This document shows positions 53,399-60,653 of a DNA stretch of 64,000 nt, one piece after another. The first letter of the stretch is position 1. The number at the start of each line of letters is the position of its first letter. Source of the DNA: Clostridiales bacterium (GTDB lineage Bacteria; Bacillota; Clostridia; Oscillospirales; Oscillospiraceae); assembly GCA_029008095.1 (NCBI GenBank), contig JAQXJB010000052.1, forward strand, positions 124,001 to 188,000, written 5' to 3'. Made by a program: the position numbers and the translations under genes. The notes below the pieces were generated by a model. That model ran no database searches. It was not told where the DNA came from and was given only the letters and a program-made list of their open reading frames with translations.

Positions 53399-53957
53399 TG
53401 CAGCGCAGGAGCAGGATGGCTCCCGCGAGAACAAGCGCTCCGCCGCTCCGGACATATATCATCAGCCCGATGCCGATGATAAGCATGGCGGCGGCGCTGA
53501 GGGTCGTAACCACGAAGCAGACGCGCAGCGCCCTTCCCTGGTCGGTGAGCATAGCCAGCGCGGCATACAGGATCCGCCCGCCGTCCAGTCCGCCGATGGG
53601 CAGAAGATTGAACACTGACAGCAGCAGGCTCACGCCGGAAAGAGCATGAGCGCCGCAAAAGGCAGCGGCAAAGGCCAGCAGCAGCCCAGCCAGCGGCCCG
53701 GCAAGGGCTGCGAGAAGCTCCCGCCCGTAGCTCAGCCGCCCCTCGTCGAAATACATAGCCGCCCCGGTGATCTCCAGCCGAAGCAAATATGGCCGCGCCC
53801 CGAAGGCGCGTAGTGTCAGATAATGCCCCAGCTCATGAACTGCCGCGCTCACCACCGCCAGGGCAAAAATTCCCTGCTCATCCAGCAGGTAAATAAGCGC
53901 GGCAGCCAGCGCAAAGGCTGGGCTGACGTCAAATTTCATCCGCTCAGTTCTGTTCAT
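53388..53957 (-). CDS. M50 site-2 metalloprotease, SpoIVFB-like
   Basis: 189 aa intramembrane protease. Zinc motif HELGH in VVSAAVHELGHYLTL and the third ligand Asp in NLLPIGGLDGGRI, embedded in four to five hydrophobic helices. In B. subtilis SpoIVFB cleaves pro-sigma-K in the mother cell. ATG at 53957 overlaps the M23 gene end by 14 nt; ATG 53939 is an alternative. The open frame further upstream belongs to the M23 gene. Pairing with a LytM-type gene supports the SpoIVFB assignment. Confidence 0.86.
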   Translation of the reverse strand: MNRTERMKFDVSPAFALAAALIYLLDEQGIFALAVVSAAVHELGHYLTLRAFGARPYLLRLEITGAAMYFDEGRLSYGRELLAALAGPLAGLLLAFAAAFCGAHALSGVSLLLSVFNLLPIGGLDGGRILYAALAMLTDQGRALRVCFVVTTLSAAAMLIIGIGLMIYVRSGGALVLAGAILLLRCIKN

Positions 53958-54846
53958 CCAGATACAGTCCCGGGTCGTAGTATACTCCATCGCACATAAG
54001 CTCGAAATGGAGGTTGGGCCCGGTTGCCACGCCGGTCTGACCCACGGCGGCAACCACCTGTCCCCGCTCCACCCTGCTGCCGCCGGTGGCGTACACCTCG
54101 TCACAGTGGAAATACCGGGTAGTCCAGCCATCTCCGTGGCTGATTATCAGGTACTTTCCCGCTGTCTCGCTTATCCCCGACGCCGCGACGTGTCCGTCCG
54201 CGAAAGCATAGATATCCGCGCCCTCGTTCGCGGCGAAATCCATGCCATAATGAAATTTTTCCACATTTTCTATAGGATGCAGGCGGTAGCCGAAGTCCGA
54301 TGACTTCACCCCGTCCACAGGACGTGTATAGTCGAAGGGCAGCTTCACAGCCTCGGCGCAGACATTGTCCGGCAGCCTTTCTGTCTCCGCCTCATATATC
54401 ACCGCACTCTCACTGTCCGCTGCGGCAGGCGCGGCCTGCTCCTGCTGCAGCCGTCTGAGTCCCGCATCCAGACATTGGATATACATGGTCTGAAGATTAT
54501 TCTCAGCCGCTCCGCTGCTCTCCGGCAGCTCGGCAGCAACAGGTTCAGCCTCCTGCTCCCCGCTGCGCTTCAGGGCGGCTATAGCCTCGCCGAGAGTATA
54601 CTCCCCGGCAACAAAGCTGCCCACAGCCGCGAAAGCGCCGCGGTAATCCACGCTGCTGTCTATCACGCCAAGCACCTCGGCGCTCATATCCCGTGAAAAG
54701 CCCGGTGCGACCGCTCTTACGCACACAGCAAGAACGAATATCCCAAGGCAGAGCCAAAGCCGCACCGCGCGCTTTTTTCCCCGCCTGTCGTAGTCTGTTT
54801 TGCCGCTGCGGCGCTTGATATTGACATTATTATAGTTGTAGTCCAT
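53944..54846 (-). CDS. Membrane-anchored M23/LytM-domain protein, SpoIVFA-like
   Basis: 300 aa. A basic cytoplasmic start, one helix (residues 29-47) and a variable region lead to a C-terminal LytM domain (175-300). Zn ligands H199 and D203 (HYGMD) and H280 are present, and H247 is kept, but the position of the first His of the HxH motif is N278 (GPNLHFE). The fold is likely intact with impaired hydrolysis. In B. subtilis SpoIVFA also has a LytM domain and holds SpoIVFB inactive. Coupled to the M50 gene. AGGAGG before the ATG. Confidence 0.85.
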   Translation of the reverse strand: MDYNYNNVNIKRRSGKTDYDRRGKKRAVRLWLCLGIFVLAVCVRAVAPGFSRDMSAEVLGVIDSSVDYRGAFAAVGSFVAGEYTLGEAIAALKRSGEQEAEPVAAELPESSGAAENNLQTMYIQCLDAGLRRLQQEQAAPAAADSESAVIYEAETERLPDNVCAEAVKLPFDYTRPVDGVKSSDFGYRLHPIENVEKFHYGMDFAANEGADIYAFADGHVAASGISETAGKYLIISHGDGWTTRYFHCDEVYATGGSRVERGQVVAAVGQTGVATGPNLHFELMCDGVYYDPGLYLDEQN

Positions 54847-54865
54847 TCCGCACCTCCTATGTAGC

Positions 54866-54889
54866 TTAGTTCATTATTTAGTTCATTAT
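54866..54889 (-). repeat. Two tandem 12-bp repeats in the SpoIVFA-like leader
   Basis: ATAATGAACTAA twice with no spacing on the minus strand, 19-42 nt upstream of the start codon. Possible regulator site or simple duplication. Confidence 0.7.
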
Positions 54890-54925
54890 ATTGAAGGCTT
54901 CGGACAGGTATGCCGGAATATGGAA

Positions 54926-54958
54926 CGGCGAAGACGCGGTCTTCGCCGCATTTTTTCT
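54926..54958 (+). terminator. Orphan plus-strand terminator-like hairpin between divergent genes
   Basis: CGGCGAAGAC/GTCTTCGCCG, loop GCG, then CATTTTTTCTT on the plus strand. No plus-strand gene lies upstream for many kilobases. It may end an unrecognised short transcript or antisense transcription of the SpoIVF-like genes. Confidence 0.6.
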
Positions 54959-55042
54959 TACCAGTGGAACAAAACGCATGAAACAACGTCAAAATACATG
55001 GAGCATTGATTCGTTTTGCCCCGGCCTTTACCGAAAATTTTA

Positions 55043-55070
55043 TGGACAGGCGGGTAAAATATGATATACT
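55043..55070 (+). promoter_or_regulatory. Putative sigma-A promoter of MBOAT-DHHW operon
   Basis: TGGACA, 16 nt, TATACT, about 38 nt before the MBOAT start. Confidence 0.55.
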
Positions 55071-55108
55071 TAAAAAGTTAGATTTTATTATTAAGGTTGG
55101 GTAGCTTA

Positions 55109-56512
55109 ATGGTCTTTTCAAGTCTTGTATTCATGTTCATATACCTGCCGGTAGTTCTGGCGGTATATTATATCGTACCCGCCCGATGGCGGAACATCTG
55201 GCTTTTTGTGGTCAACCTGGTGTTCTACGGCTGGGGCGAACCGGTCTACATTCTGCTGATGCTGTTCTCCATTGTGATAAACTACGTCAGCGGTCTCATA
55301 GTCGGCGCGAACCGTGAAACGAACATAAGGCGGGCAAAAACGGCGCTGATAGTGAACACGGCGATAAATCTGGCGTTGCTGCTGTTCTTCAAATATTTTG
55401 ACTTCATCGCCGAAAATCTGGCTCTGATACCCGGCCTTGACTTTATAAGGCCATTGGGAATAACTCTTCCCATCGGCATATCCTTCTATACCTTCCAGAC
55501 CATGTCCTATCCCATAGACGTATACAGGGGCGACGCCGGCTCTCAGCGCAGCTTTATAAAATTCGGCACATATGTCGCCCTCTTCCCCCAGCTCATTGCC
55601 GGCCCCATAGTACGCTACAAGGATGTGGCCGCGCAGCTTGACGAGCGCGAGATGAACGCCGACAAATTCGCTCAGGGCATACGCCGCTTCATCGTAGGTC
55701 TCGGCAAAAAGGTGCTTCTTGCCAACAACATCGGCATGCTCTGGGACGCGTTTTACGCCACGCCCATCGCCGAGCTTACCACAGCAGGCGCTTGGCTGGG
55801 CATTATAGCCTTCACCTTCCAGATATACTTCGACTTCTCGGGCTACTCGGACATGGCTATCGGCCTCGGCCACATGCTCGGTTTCGATTTTCTTGAAAAT
55901 TTCAACTACCCATACATTTCCAAAAGCATCACCGAATTCTGGCGGCGCTGGCACATTTCCCTGGGAACATGGTTCAGAGATTATGTTTACATCCCCCTAG
56001 GCGGCAATCGCAAGGGCCTTTCCCGGCAGTTCATCAACATACTCGTTGTCTGGGCGCTCACCGGTATATGGCACGGCGCGAGCTGGAACTTCCTGCTCTG
56101 GGGCCTTTATTACGCGGTGCTGCTGATGCTTGAAAAGGCGTTTCTGCTCAAATGGCTGGACAAAGCCCCCGCAGCGGTTTCCCACATCTACACGATGCTT
56201 CTGGTAGTTATCGGCTGGGCACTTTTCGCCATAGACGACATTTCCCAGTTGGGCGGCTATCTGAGCGTTATGTTCGGCGCGGGCGGCGCCGGGCTCATGT
56301 CCTCGCAGGTGCTCTATTATCTACGGAGCTACGGCCCGATGCTGGTGATACTTCTGATTGCCTGCCTGCCTCTCGGCAAGCAGCTTTTCGCAAAGCTGCC
56401 CGAGAAGCTGCGTGCAGTCATCGTGCCCATTCTTATCGCTTTCGTGCTGCTTATTTCCACCGCTTATCTTGTGGACAGCACGTACAATCCCTTCCTGTAC
56501 TTTAGATTTTAA
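55109..56512 (+). CDS. MBOAT family O-acyltransferase (AlgI/DltB-like)
   Basis: 467 aa polytopic membrane protein. Blocks LGITLPIGISFYTFQTMSYP, FQIYFDFSGYSDMAIGLGHM and TEFWRRWHISLGTWFRDYVY are characteristic; the catalytic His lies in GIWHGASWNFLLWG. It transfers acetyl groups across the membrane to a polysaccharide or wall polymer. ATG 55109 is preferred over the TTG at 55097, which directly abuts AAGG. The DHHW gene follows after 12 nt, its Shine-Dalgarno overlapping the MBOAT stop. Confidence 0.93.
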   Translation: MVFSSLVFMFIYLPVVLAVYYIVPARWRNIWLFVVNLVFYGWGEPVYILLMLFSIVINYVSGLIVGANRETNIRRAKTALIVNTAINLALLLFFKYFDFIAENLALIPGLDFIRPLGITLPIGISFYTFQTMSYPIDVYRGDAGSQRSFIKFGTYVALFPQLIAGPIVRYKDVAAQLDEREMNADKFAQGIRRFIVGLGKKVLLANNIGMLWDAFYATPIAELTTAGAWLGIIAFTFQIYFDFSGYSDMAIGLGHMLGFDFLENFNYPYISKSITEFWRRWHISLGTWFRDYVYIPLGGNRKGLSRQFINILVVWALTGIWHGASWNFLLWGLYYAVLLMLEKAFLLKWLDKAPAAVSHIYTMLLVVIGWALFAIDDISQLGGYLSVMFGAGGAGLMSSQVLYYLRSYGPMLVILLIACLPLGKQLFAKLPEKLRAVIVPILIAFVLLISTAYLVDSTYNPFLYFRF

Positions 56513-56524
56513 GGAGGTGCGGAG

Positions 56525-57643
56525 ATGAAAAAACGTTCTTCAATAGTTCAGATAGCGGTATTTTCCGTTTTTATCGCCGCTCTGTCCATACTGTGCCTCG
56601 TTACGCCCAGCAAGGAGTTTTCGCAGCAGGAAAACCGTTACCTTGACCAGGCGCCCAAGTTTTCCTTTGAGTCTCTTTTCTCCGGCAAGTTCATCAAGGA
56701 TTTTGAGGACTATGTTACCGACCAGTTCGTTTTCCGGGACAACTGGATAAGTCTGAAATCCCGTTTCGAGCGTCTGCTGGGCAAGACCGAGAACAACGGC
56801 GTCTTTTTCTGCAAGGATGACACGCTGATAAGCCGCTTTGACGAGCCCGATCCGGAGCTGGTGGCTAACAACATTGATGCTGTGAACGCGCTCGCGGCAA
56901 ACACCGGCGCGGAGGTCTACCTATCGCTGATACCCGGCGCAGTGAGCATCTGGGCGGATAAACTCCCCGCCAACGCGGTAAACTGCGACCAGAAGGCGCT
57001 GATAGAGGATATCTACCGCCAGGTGGACGTAAACACCGTAGACAATTATTCCGCTCTCAGCGAGCACGCCGAAGAGTATATATATTACCGCACCGACCAC
57101 CATTGGACCAGTCTCGGTGCCTATTACGGATACACCGCACTCGCTGAGTCCATGGGACTTACGGCCAAAGAGCTTAACGAATTTGCCCCGGAGACCGTAA
57201 GCGAGGAATTTTACGGCACGGTCTATTCCTCCTCCGGCGTGCGCTGGGTCGAGCCGGACAGCATTGATATATTCGTCCCTGCCGATGGCATATCAGTTAC
57301 CAACTATCCCAATGGCAAGCCCGAGGAGGGCGTTGTCTACGATATGAGCAAGCTGGAGGTAAAGGATAAATACGCCATGTTCTTCGGCGGCAATACCCCC
57401 ATGCTGGAGATATCCACCGGAAACAGCGAAAAGCCCCGTCTGCTGGTGCTGCGCGACTCCTATTCCGACAGCGAGCTGCCATTCCTCTTTGAGGACTTCT
57501 CCTACATTGCCGTGCTTGACCTGCGCTATTACAAGCTGAGCATTGCCGAATTTATCGAGAACAACCGGATAGACACCGTTCTGGTGAATTACTCCGTGGA
57601 TAATTTCACTTCGGACAACACGGTTTTCAGATTGGGACTTTAA
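56525..57643 (+). CDS. DHHW family protein (AlgJ/AlgX-like acetylation partner)
   Basis: 372 aa. An N-terminal signal-anchor helix (SIVQIAVFSVFIAALSILCL) is followed by an extracytoplasmic SGNH-type domain. It has the name motif TDHHWTSLGAYY near residue 190 and a serine block LVLRDSYSDS near 315. AlgX/AlgJ-type proteins complete O-acetylation of exopolysaccharide delivered by the MBOAT partner. AAGGAGG before the ATG. No glycan synthesis gene is adjacent, so the acceptor polymer is unknown. Confidence 0.9.
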   Translation: MKKRSSIVQIAVFSVFIAALSILCLVTPSKEFSQQENRYLDQAPKFSFESLFSGKFIKDFEDYVTDQFVFRDNWISLKSRFERLLGKTENNGVFFCKDDTLISRFDEPDPELVANNIDAVNALAANTGAEVYLSLIPGAVSIWADKLPANAVNCDQKALIEDIYRQVDVNTVDNYSALSEHAEEYIYYRTDHHWTSLGAYYGYTALAESMGLTAKELNEFAPETVSEEFYGTVYSSSGVRWVEPDSIDIFVPADGISVTNYPNGKPEEGVVYDMSKLEVKDKYAMFFGGNTPMLEISTGNSEKPRLLVLRDSYSDSELPFLFEDFSYIAVLDLRYYKLSIAEFIENNRIDTVLVNYSVDNFTSDNTVFRLGL

Positions 57644-57670
57644 GGCAGCAGGAGTCAATATTTTTTCAAA

Positions 57671-57706
57671 AAGCGTCTCGGGAGCGGTTTACATCCCGGG
57701 GCGCTT
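57671..57706 (+). terminator. Terminator-like hairpin after the DHHW gene
   Basis: AAGCG and CGGGA on the left pair with TCCCG and CGCTT on the right; plus-strand tail GTGTTATTATT. Its last bases touch the -35 of the arsR-type promoter. Confidence 0.65.
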
Positions 57707-57733
57707 GTGTTATTATTGAATAATAGATAAACG
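57705..57733 (+). promoter_or_regulatory. Promoter with operator palindrome for the ArsR-pseudoATPase operon
   Basis: TTGTGT (57705-57710), 17 nt, TAAACG (57728-57733). The spacer contains the perfect palindrome TATTATT-G-AATAATA (57711-57725), a likely operator for the metalloregulator encoded just downstream. Confidence 0.6.
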
Positions 57734-57756
57734 TTTGTTGAAAGGGGTGCGATATT

Positions 57757-58122
57757 GTGGAAAATCAGCACGATGATGTATGCGAGGTATCCGTCATACA
57801 TCACGAAACCGTAAACCTTGTTCGTAACGCCATGCCCGATGAAGAACTGGTTCTGGACGCTGCGGAGCTCTTCAAGGTATTCGGCGATTCCACCCGTGCG
57901 AAGATAATCTGCGCGCTGGCGGTGGCGGAAATGTGCGTATGTGATATCGCGGCTCTTCTGAACATGAGCAGCTCCGCCATTTCCCATCAGCTCCGCATAC
58001 TCAAGCAGGCGCGAATAGTACGCAGCCGCAGGGACGGAAAGATAATCTACTATAGTCTTGATGACGAGCATATCAAGCTGCTTTTTGACGTTGCGATAGC
58101 GCATATGAAGGAGGAACACTGA
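57757..58122 (+). CDS. ArsR/SmtB family metal-responsive repressor (CadC/ZiaR-like)
   Basis: 121 aa winged-helix dimer. The recognition part reads CDIAALLNMSSSAISHQLRI. Both classical metal sites are visible: alpha-3N with Cys9 and C60-V-C62 (as in CadC), and alpha-5 with D103-x-H105 and H116-xx-E119, exactly the SmtB/CzrA spacing. It should sense Zn, Cd or Pb and release DNA on binding. GTG start with AAAGGGG upstream; the next gene starts directly after its stop (TGAATG). A palindromic operator lies in its promoter. Confidence 0.93.
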   Translation: MENQHDDVCEVSVIHHETVNLVRNAMPDEELVLDAAELFKVFGDSTRAKIICALAVAEMCVCDIAALLNMSSSAISHQLRILKQARIVRSRRDGKIIYYSLDDEHIKLLFDVAIAHMKEEH

Positions 58123-59664
58123 ATGAACACACCTGAGACCTTGCTGAACAACAAGGATTTTTCACTTTTCGCGCGGCTTGCTATCGCGGCCGTTATCGCC
58201 ATTGTCTGCGCCGCAGCGAATATGCCTGAGGGCGTTAAGGCAGGTCTCTGCATCGCCGCCGTGGTCATCGCCGCTTATGAGCTGTTTATTACCGTGTTCA
58301 GGAGCGTAGTCAAGCTCCATTTTTTCAGTGAGCATCTTCTCATGCTCGCGGCGCTGATAGTCACCCTGGCGTCAGGGCACTACCCGGAGGCAGTGCTCTC
58401 GGCGATGCTTTTCCGCATCAGTGATTTTCTATGCTCTAAGCTGCGGCTGCATGCTCTGGATATGGCAAAGTCCACGGGATGTCAGCCTGACACCACAAAG
58501 AAGTCCCGCATGGAGACCTTCGCCGAGAAGGCGATGCGTTTCTATGTTCCGGCCGTAATTGTCATAGCTCTGCTGCTTGCTCTCATACCAATGATATTCG
58601 TCAAGGACGCTTCACCCTGGCTGTCCCGGGCGGCCATAATTCTCATGGTCTGCTGTCCCTGCGCCCTTACCTTCTCCATGCCCCTCTGCAGCCTCTTCGC
58701 GATTTACAGAATGTCTCAGGAGGGAGTGGCACTCAACGCAGTAAGCGCGATGGAGCAGCTTGCCGCCACTAACACCATAGTTCTGGACAAGTCCGACGCC
58801 ATATCCACCATCAAGTACATAATCAGCGACGTGCTGCCCGTACCCGGTCTTTCCTCCGGCAATCTGCTTAGGCTGGCAGCCTATGCCGTAAGCACTTCCG
58901 ACCACCCTGCCGCTCCCGCGGTCACAGCGGCATACGGCGGGGATATTGACCCCAGCTTTGTCACCGGCAGTGAGCAGATACCCGGTCTGGGTGTTCTGGC
59001 CCATGTGAAGGGGCTTGTAATATGCGCCGGCAGCCTCGCCATGATGGACAAGATGGACATGAATGCCGCCGCTTCCGCCCTTTCCACCGATACCGGCGCG
59101 ATGCATGTGGCCGTGAACGGAACATACGCGGGCTGCATCGTCATAAGCAAAAAAGCCAGCGAAGGCGCCAAAAAAGCTGTAGAGGCCATCGCAAATATCG
59201 GGACGAACCGCATCGTCCTCTTCTCATCCGATAGCACCAACGCGACCGCCCGAGCCGCCCGCGAGCTGGGTATAGGCGAATATTTCGCAGAATGCAGCTC
59301 TGACGACAAGACCAGGCAGCTTGAAAAGCTGCTTGCAGAGACCTTCCCCGAGGAGACCCTGACTTATATCGGCAACAGCTCCTCTCTACTGAAGCAGGCC
59401 GACGCAGGCATCGCCGTGGGCGAGAACGTTGAAGGCTGTGACGCAGTGCTCACCACCGAGGATATGGGAGCTGTCGCCGACGCTATACTCACGGCAAAGC
59501 GCGGCCGTTCCATTATCATGCAGAGTCTGATATTCGCCCTAATACTGAAGCTGATTCTGTTAGTGATCACCCTTATAGGCGTTGCTCCATTCTGGCTGGC
59601 TGTGCTGGCCGACTCCGGCGCGGCTATCCTTACAACGGCCAACGCCATACGCGCCGGACAATAA
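58123..59664 (+). CDS. Catalytically degenerate P1B-type (ZntA-like) pseudo-ATPase
   Basis: 513 aa membrane protein homologous to Zn/Cd/Pb-exporting P1B ATPases. Retained: the metal site C178-P-C180, Lys476 (ALILKLILL) and Asp497 (LAVLADSGAA), matching ZntA Cys392/394, Lys693, Asp714; the HP motif (SDHP, 260-262) and the nucleotide-domain GLG. Lost: the whole A-domain with TGE (only ~40 residues join TM segments at 100-142); DKTGT is DKSDA (222-226); TGD is SSD; GDGxND is GNSSS (417-421). No N-terminal metal-binding domain. It cannot run the normal phosphorylation cycle. The frame is intact, suggesting selection for another role such as metal sensing, passive passage or partner regulation. 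Confidence 0.85.
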   Translation: MNTPETLLNNKDFSLFARLAIAAVIAIVCAAANMPEGVKAGLCIAAVVIAAYELFITVFRSVVKLHFFSEHLLMLAALIVTLASGHYPEAVLSAMLFRISDFLCSKLRLHALDMAKSTGCQPDTTKKSRMETFAEKAMRFYVPAVIVIALLLALIPMIFVKDASPWLSRAAIILMVCCPCALTFSMPLCSLFAIYRMSQEGVALNAVSAMEQLAATNTIVLDKSDAISTIKYIISDVLPVPGLSSGNLLRLAAYAVSTSDHPAAPAVTAAYGGDIDPSFVTGSEQIPGLGVLAHVKGLVICAGSLAMMDKMDMNAAASALSTDTGAMHVAVNGTYAGCIVISKKASEGAKKAVEAIANIGTNRIVLFSSDSTNATARAARELGIGEYFAECSSDDKTRQLEKLLAETFPEETLTYIGNSSSLLKQADAGIAVGENVEGCDAVLTTEDMGAVADAILTAKRGRSIIMQSLIFALILKLILLVITLIGVAPFWLAVLADSGAAILTTANAIRAGQ

Positions 59665-59706
59665 GTGTAAATTTTCAATTCTGCATGTACGGAACGGAGG
59701 AGCATA

Positions 59707-60537
59707 ATGGCCATCAAAGAACCGATCATTACCGAGATCGCCCATAAAACATACCTTATAAACGAATACGGGCTGGATGTGATGTATCTTGTCGTAGGCA
59801 CTGAGCGTGCTCTGCTCATTGATACCGGTTCAGGCTACTGCGACCTTAAACAGATAGTTGAGCGGCTCACAGATAAGCCCTATGACGTTGTCCTTACCCA
59901 CGGTCATGTCGACCACGCGGGCGGCTGTGATATTTTCCGGGAAATATTTATCCATCCCAGTGACGTGGAAATGGCCCGGAGTATCACCCAAGAAAGCCGC
60001 GTAGGCTATGGCGAAGCCATCAGAAACGCTATGGGAGAGCCGGTCTGGGACTATGGAAGCGAAAACGTCCGCCACTGGGCAAGCTTTCCCGCCTGCCGGG
60101 ACTTGACTGACGGCATGGTATTTGACCTTGGCGGCCGCAGGCTTACGGTATACCACACTCCCGGCCACACGAAAGGCTCATGCTGCCTTATCGATGACAA
60201 AAGCCGCATTCTTTTCTCCGGCGACGCGGCTAACTCCAATCTGCTGATGAACCTTGGCGGCGCGAGAGTAAGCACCGCGCTGGAGGGTCTTTTGAAAATA
60301 AAGGCTCACGAAACGGAGTTTGACCGCAACTATAATGGTCATGTGGGCTACGCTTCGTATTTGAATTGTCTGCCCATGCCCGACTCCGTTCTGGATGACT
60401 GCATCGCCGCCTTTCGCGGCATCATCGACGGCAGTCTAAAAGCAATAACCTACGAAAACTTCCTTCACCCCTGCAAGCCCACTACCGCCGTTCAGTATGG
60501 CGCTGTGCGGGTATCCTTTGACCCGGAATTTATCTGA
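59707..60537 (+). CDS. MBL-fold metallo-hydrolase
   Basis: 276 aa. Zinc motif HGHVDHAGG (HxHxDH) near residue 66, later His in HTPGHTKGS and Asp in LFSGDAAN, with a final His in YNGHVGYAS. Related to glyoxalase-II/lactamase-like hydrolases; the substrate is unknown. It starts 42 nt after the pseudo-ATPase with CGGAGG and no terminator between, so it is probably the third gene of the metal-regulated operon. Confidence 0.9.
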   Translation: MAIKEPIITEIAHKTYLINEYGLDVMYLVVGTERALLIDTGSGYCDLKQIVERLTDKPYDVVLTHGHVDHAGGCDIFREIFIHPSDVEMARSITQESRVGYGEAIRNAMGEPVWDYGSENVRHWASFPACRDLTDGMVFDLGGRRLTVYHTPGHTKGSCCLIDDKSRILFSGDAANSNLLMNLGGARVSTALEGLLKIKAHETEFDRNYNGHVGYASYLNCLPMPDSVLDDCIAAFRGIIDGSLKAITYENFLHPCKPTTAVQYGAVRVSFDPEFI

Positions 60538-60545
60538 TGACAAAA

Positions 60546-60582
60546 CGGCCTGACCTACCGCCAATCGCGGTAAGTCAGGCCG
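60546..60582. terminator. Bidirectional terminator between MBL gene and fhs
   Basis: CGGCCTGAC..TACCGC and GCGGTA..GTCAGGCCG form a stem of about 16 bp with loop CAATC. Tails are CTGCTTTATCT on plus and TTTTGTC on minus. It is centred between convergent stops. Confidence 0.85.
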
Positions 60583-60653
60583 CTGCTTTATCTGCTTTCT
60601 ATCTTATTAATTTAAAGCAAGCCGCAGGATATTGATTATATCATGTTGGCAAA

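Noticed and set aside
58123..59664. Annotating the ATPase homologue as a broken pseudogene
   Set aside because: The reading frame is complete, coupled to the sensor gene, and the membrane metal site is selectively kept; a degenerate but functional protein is more likely.
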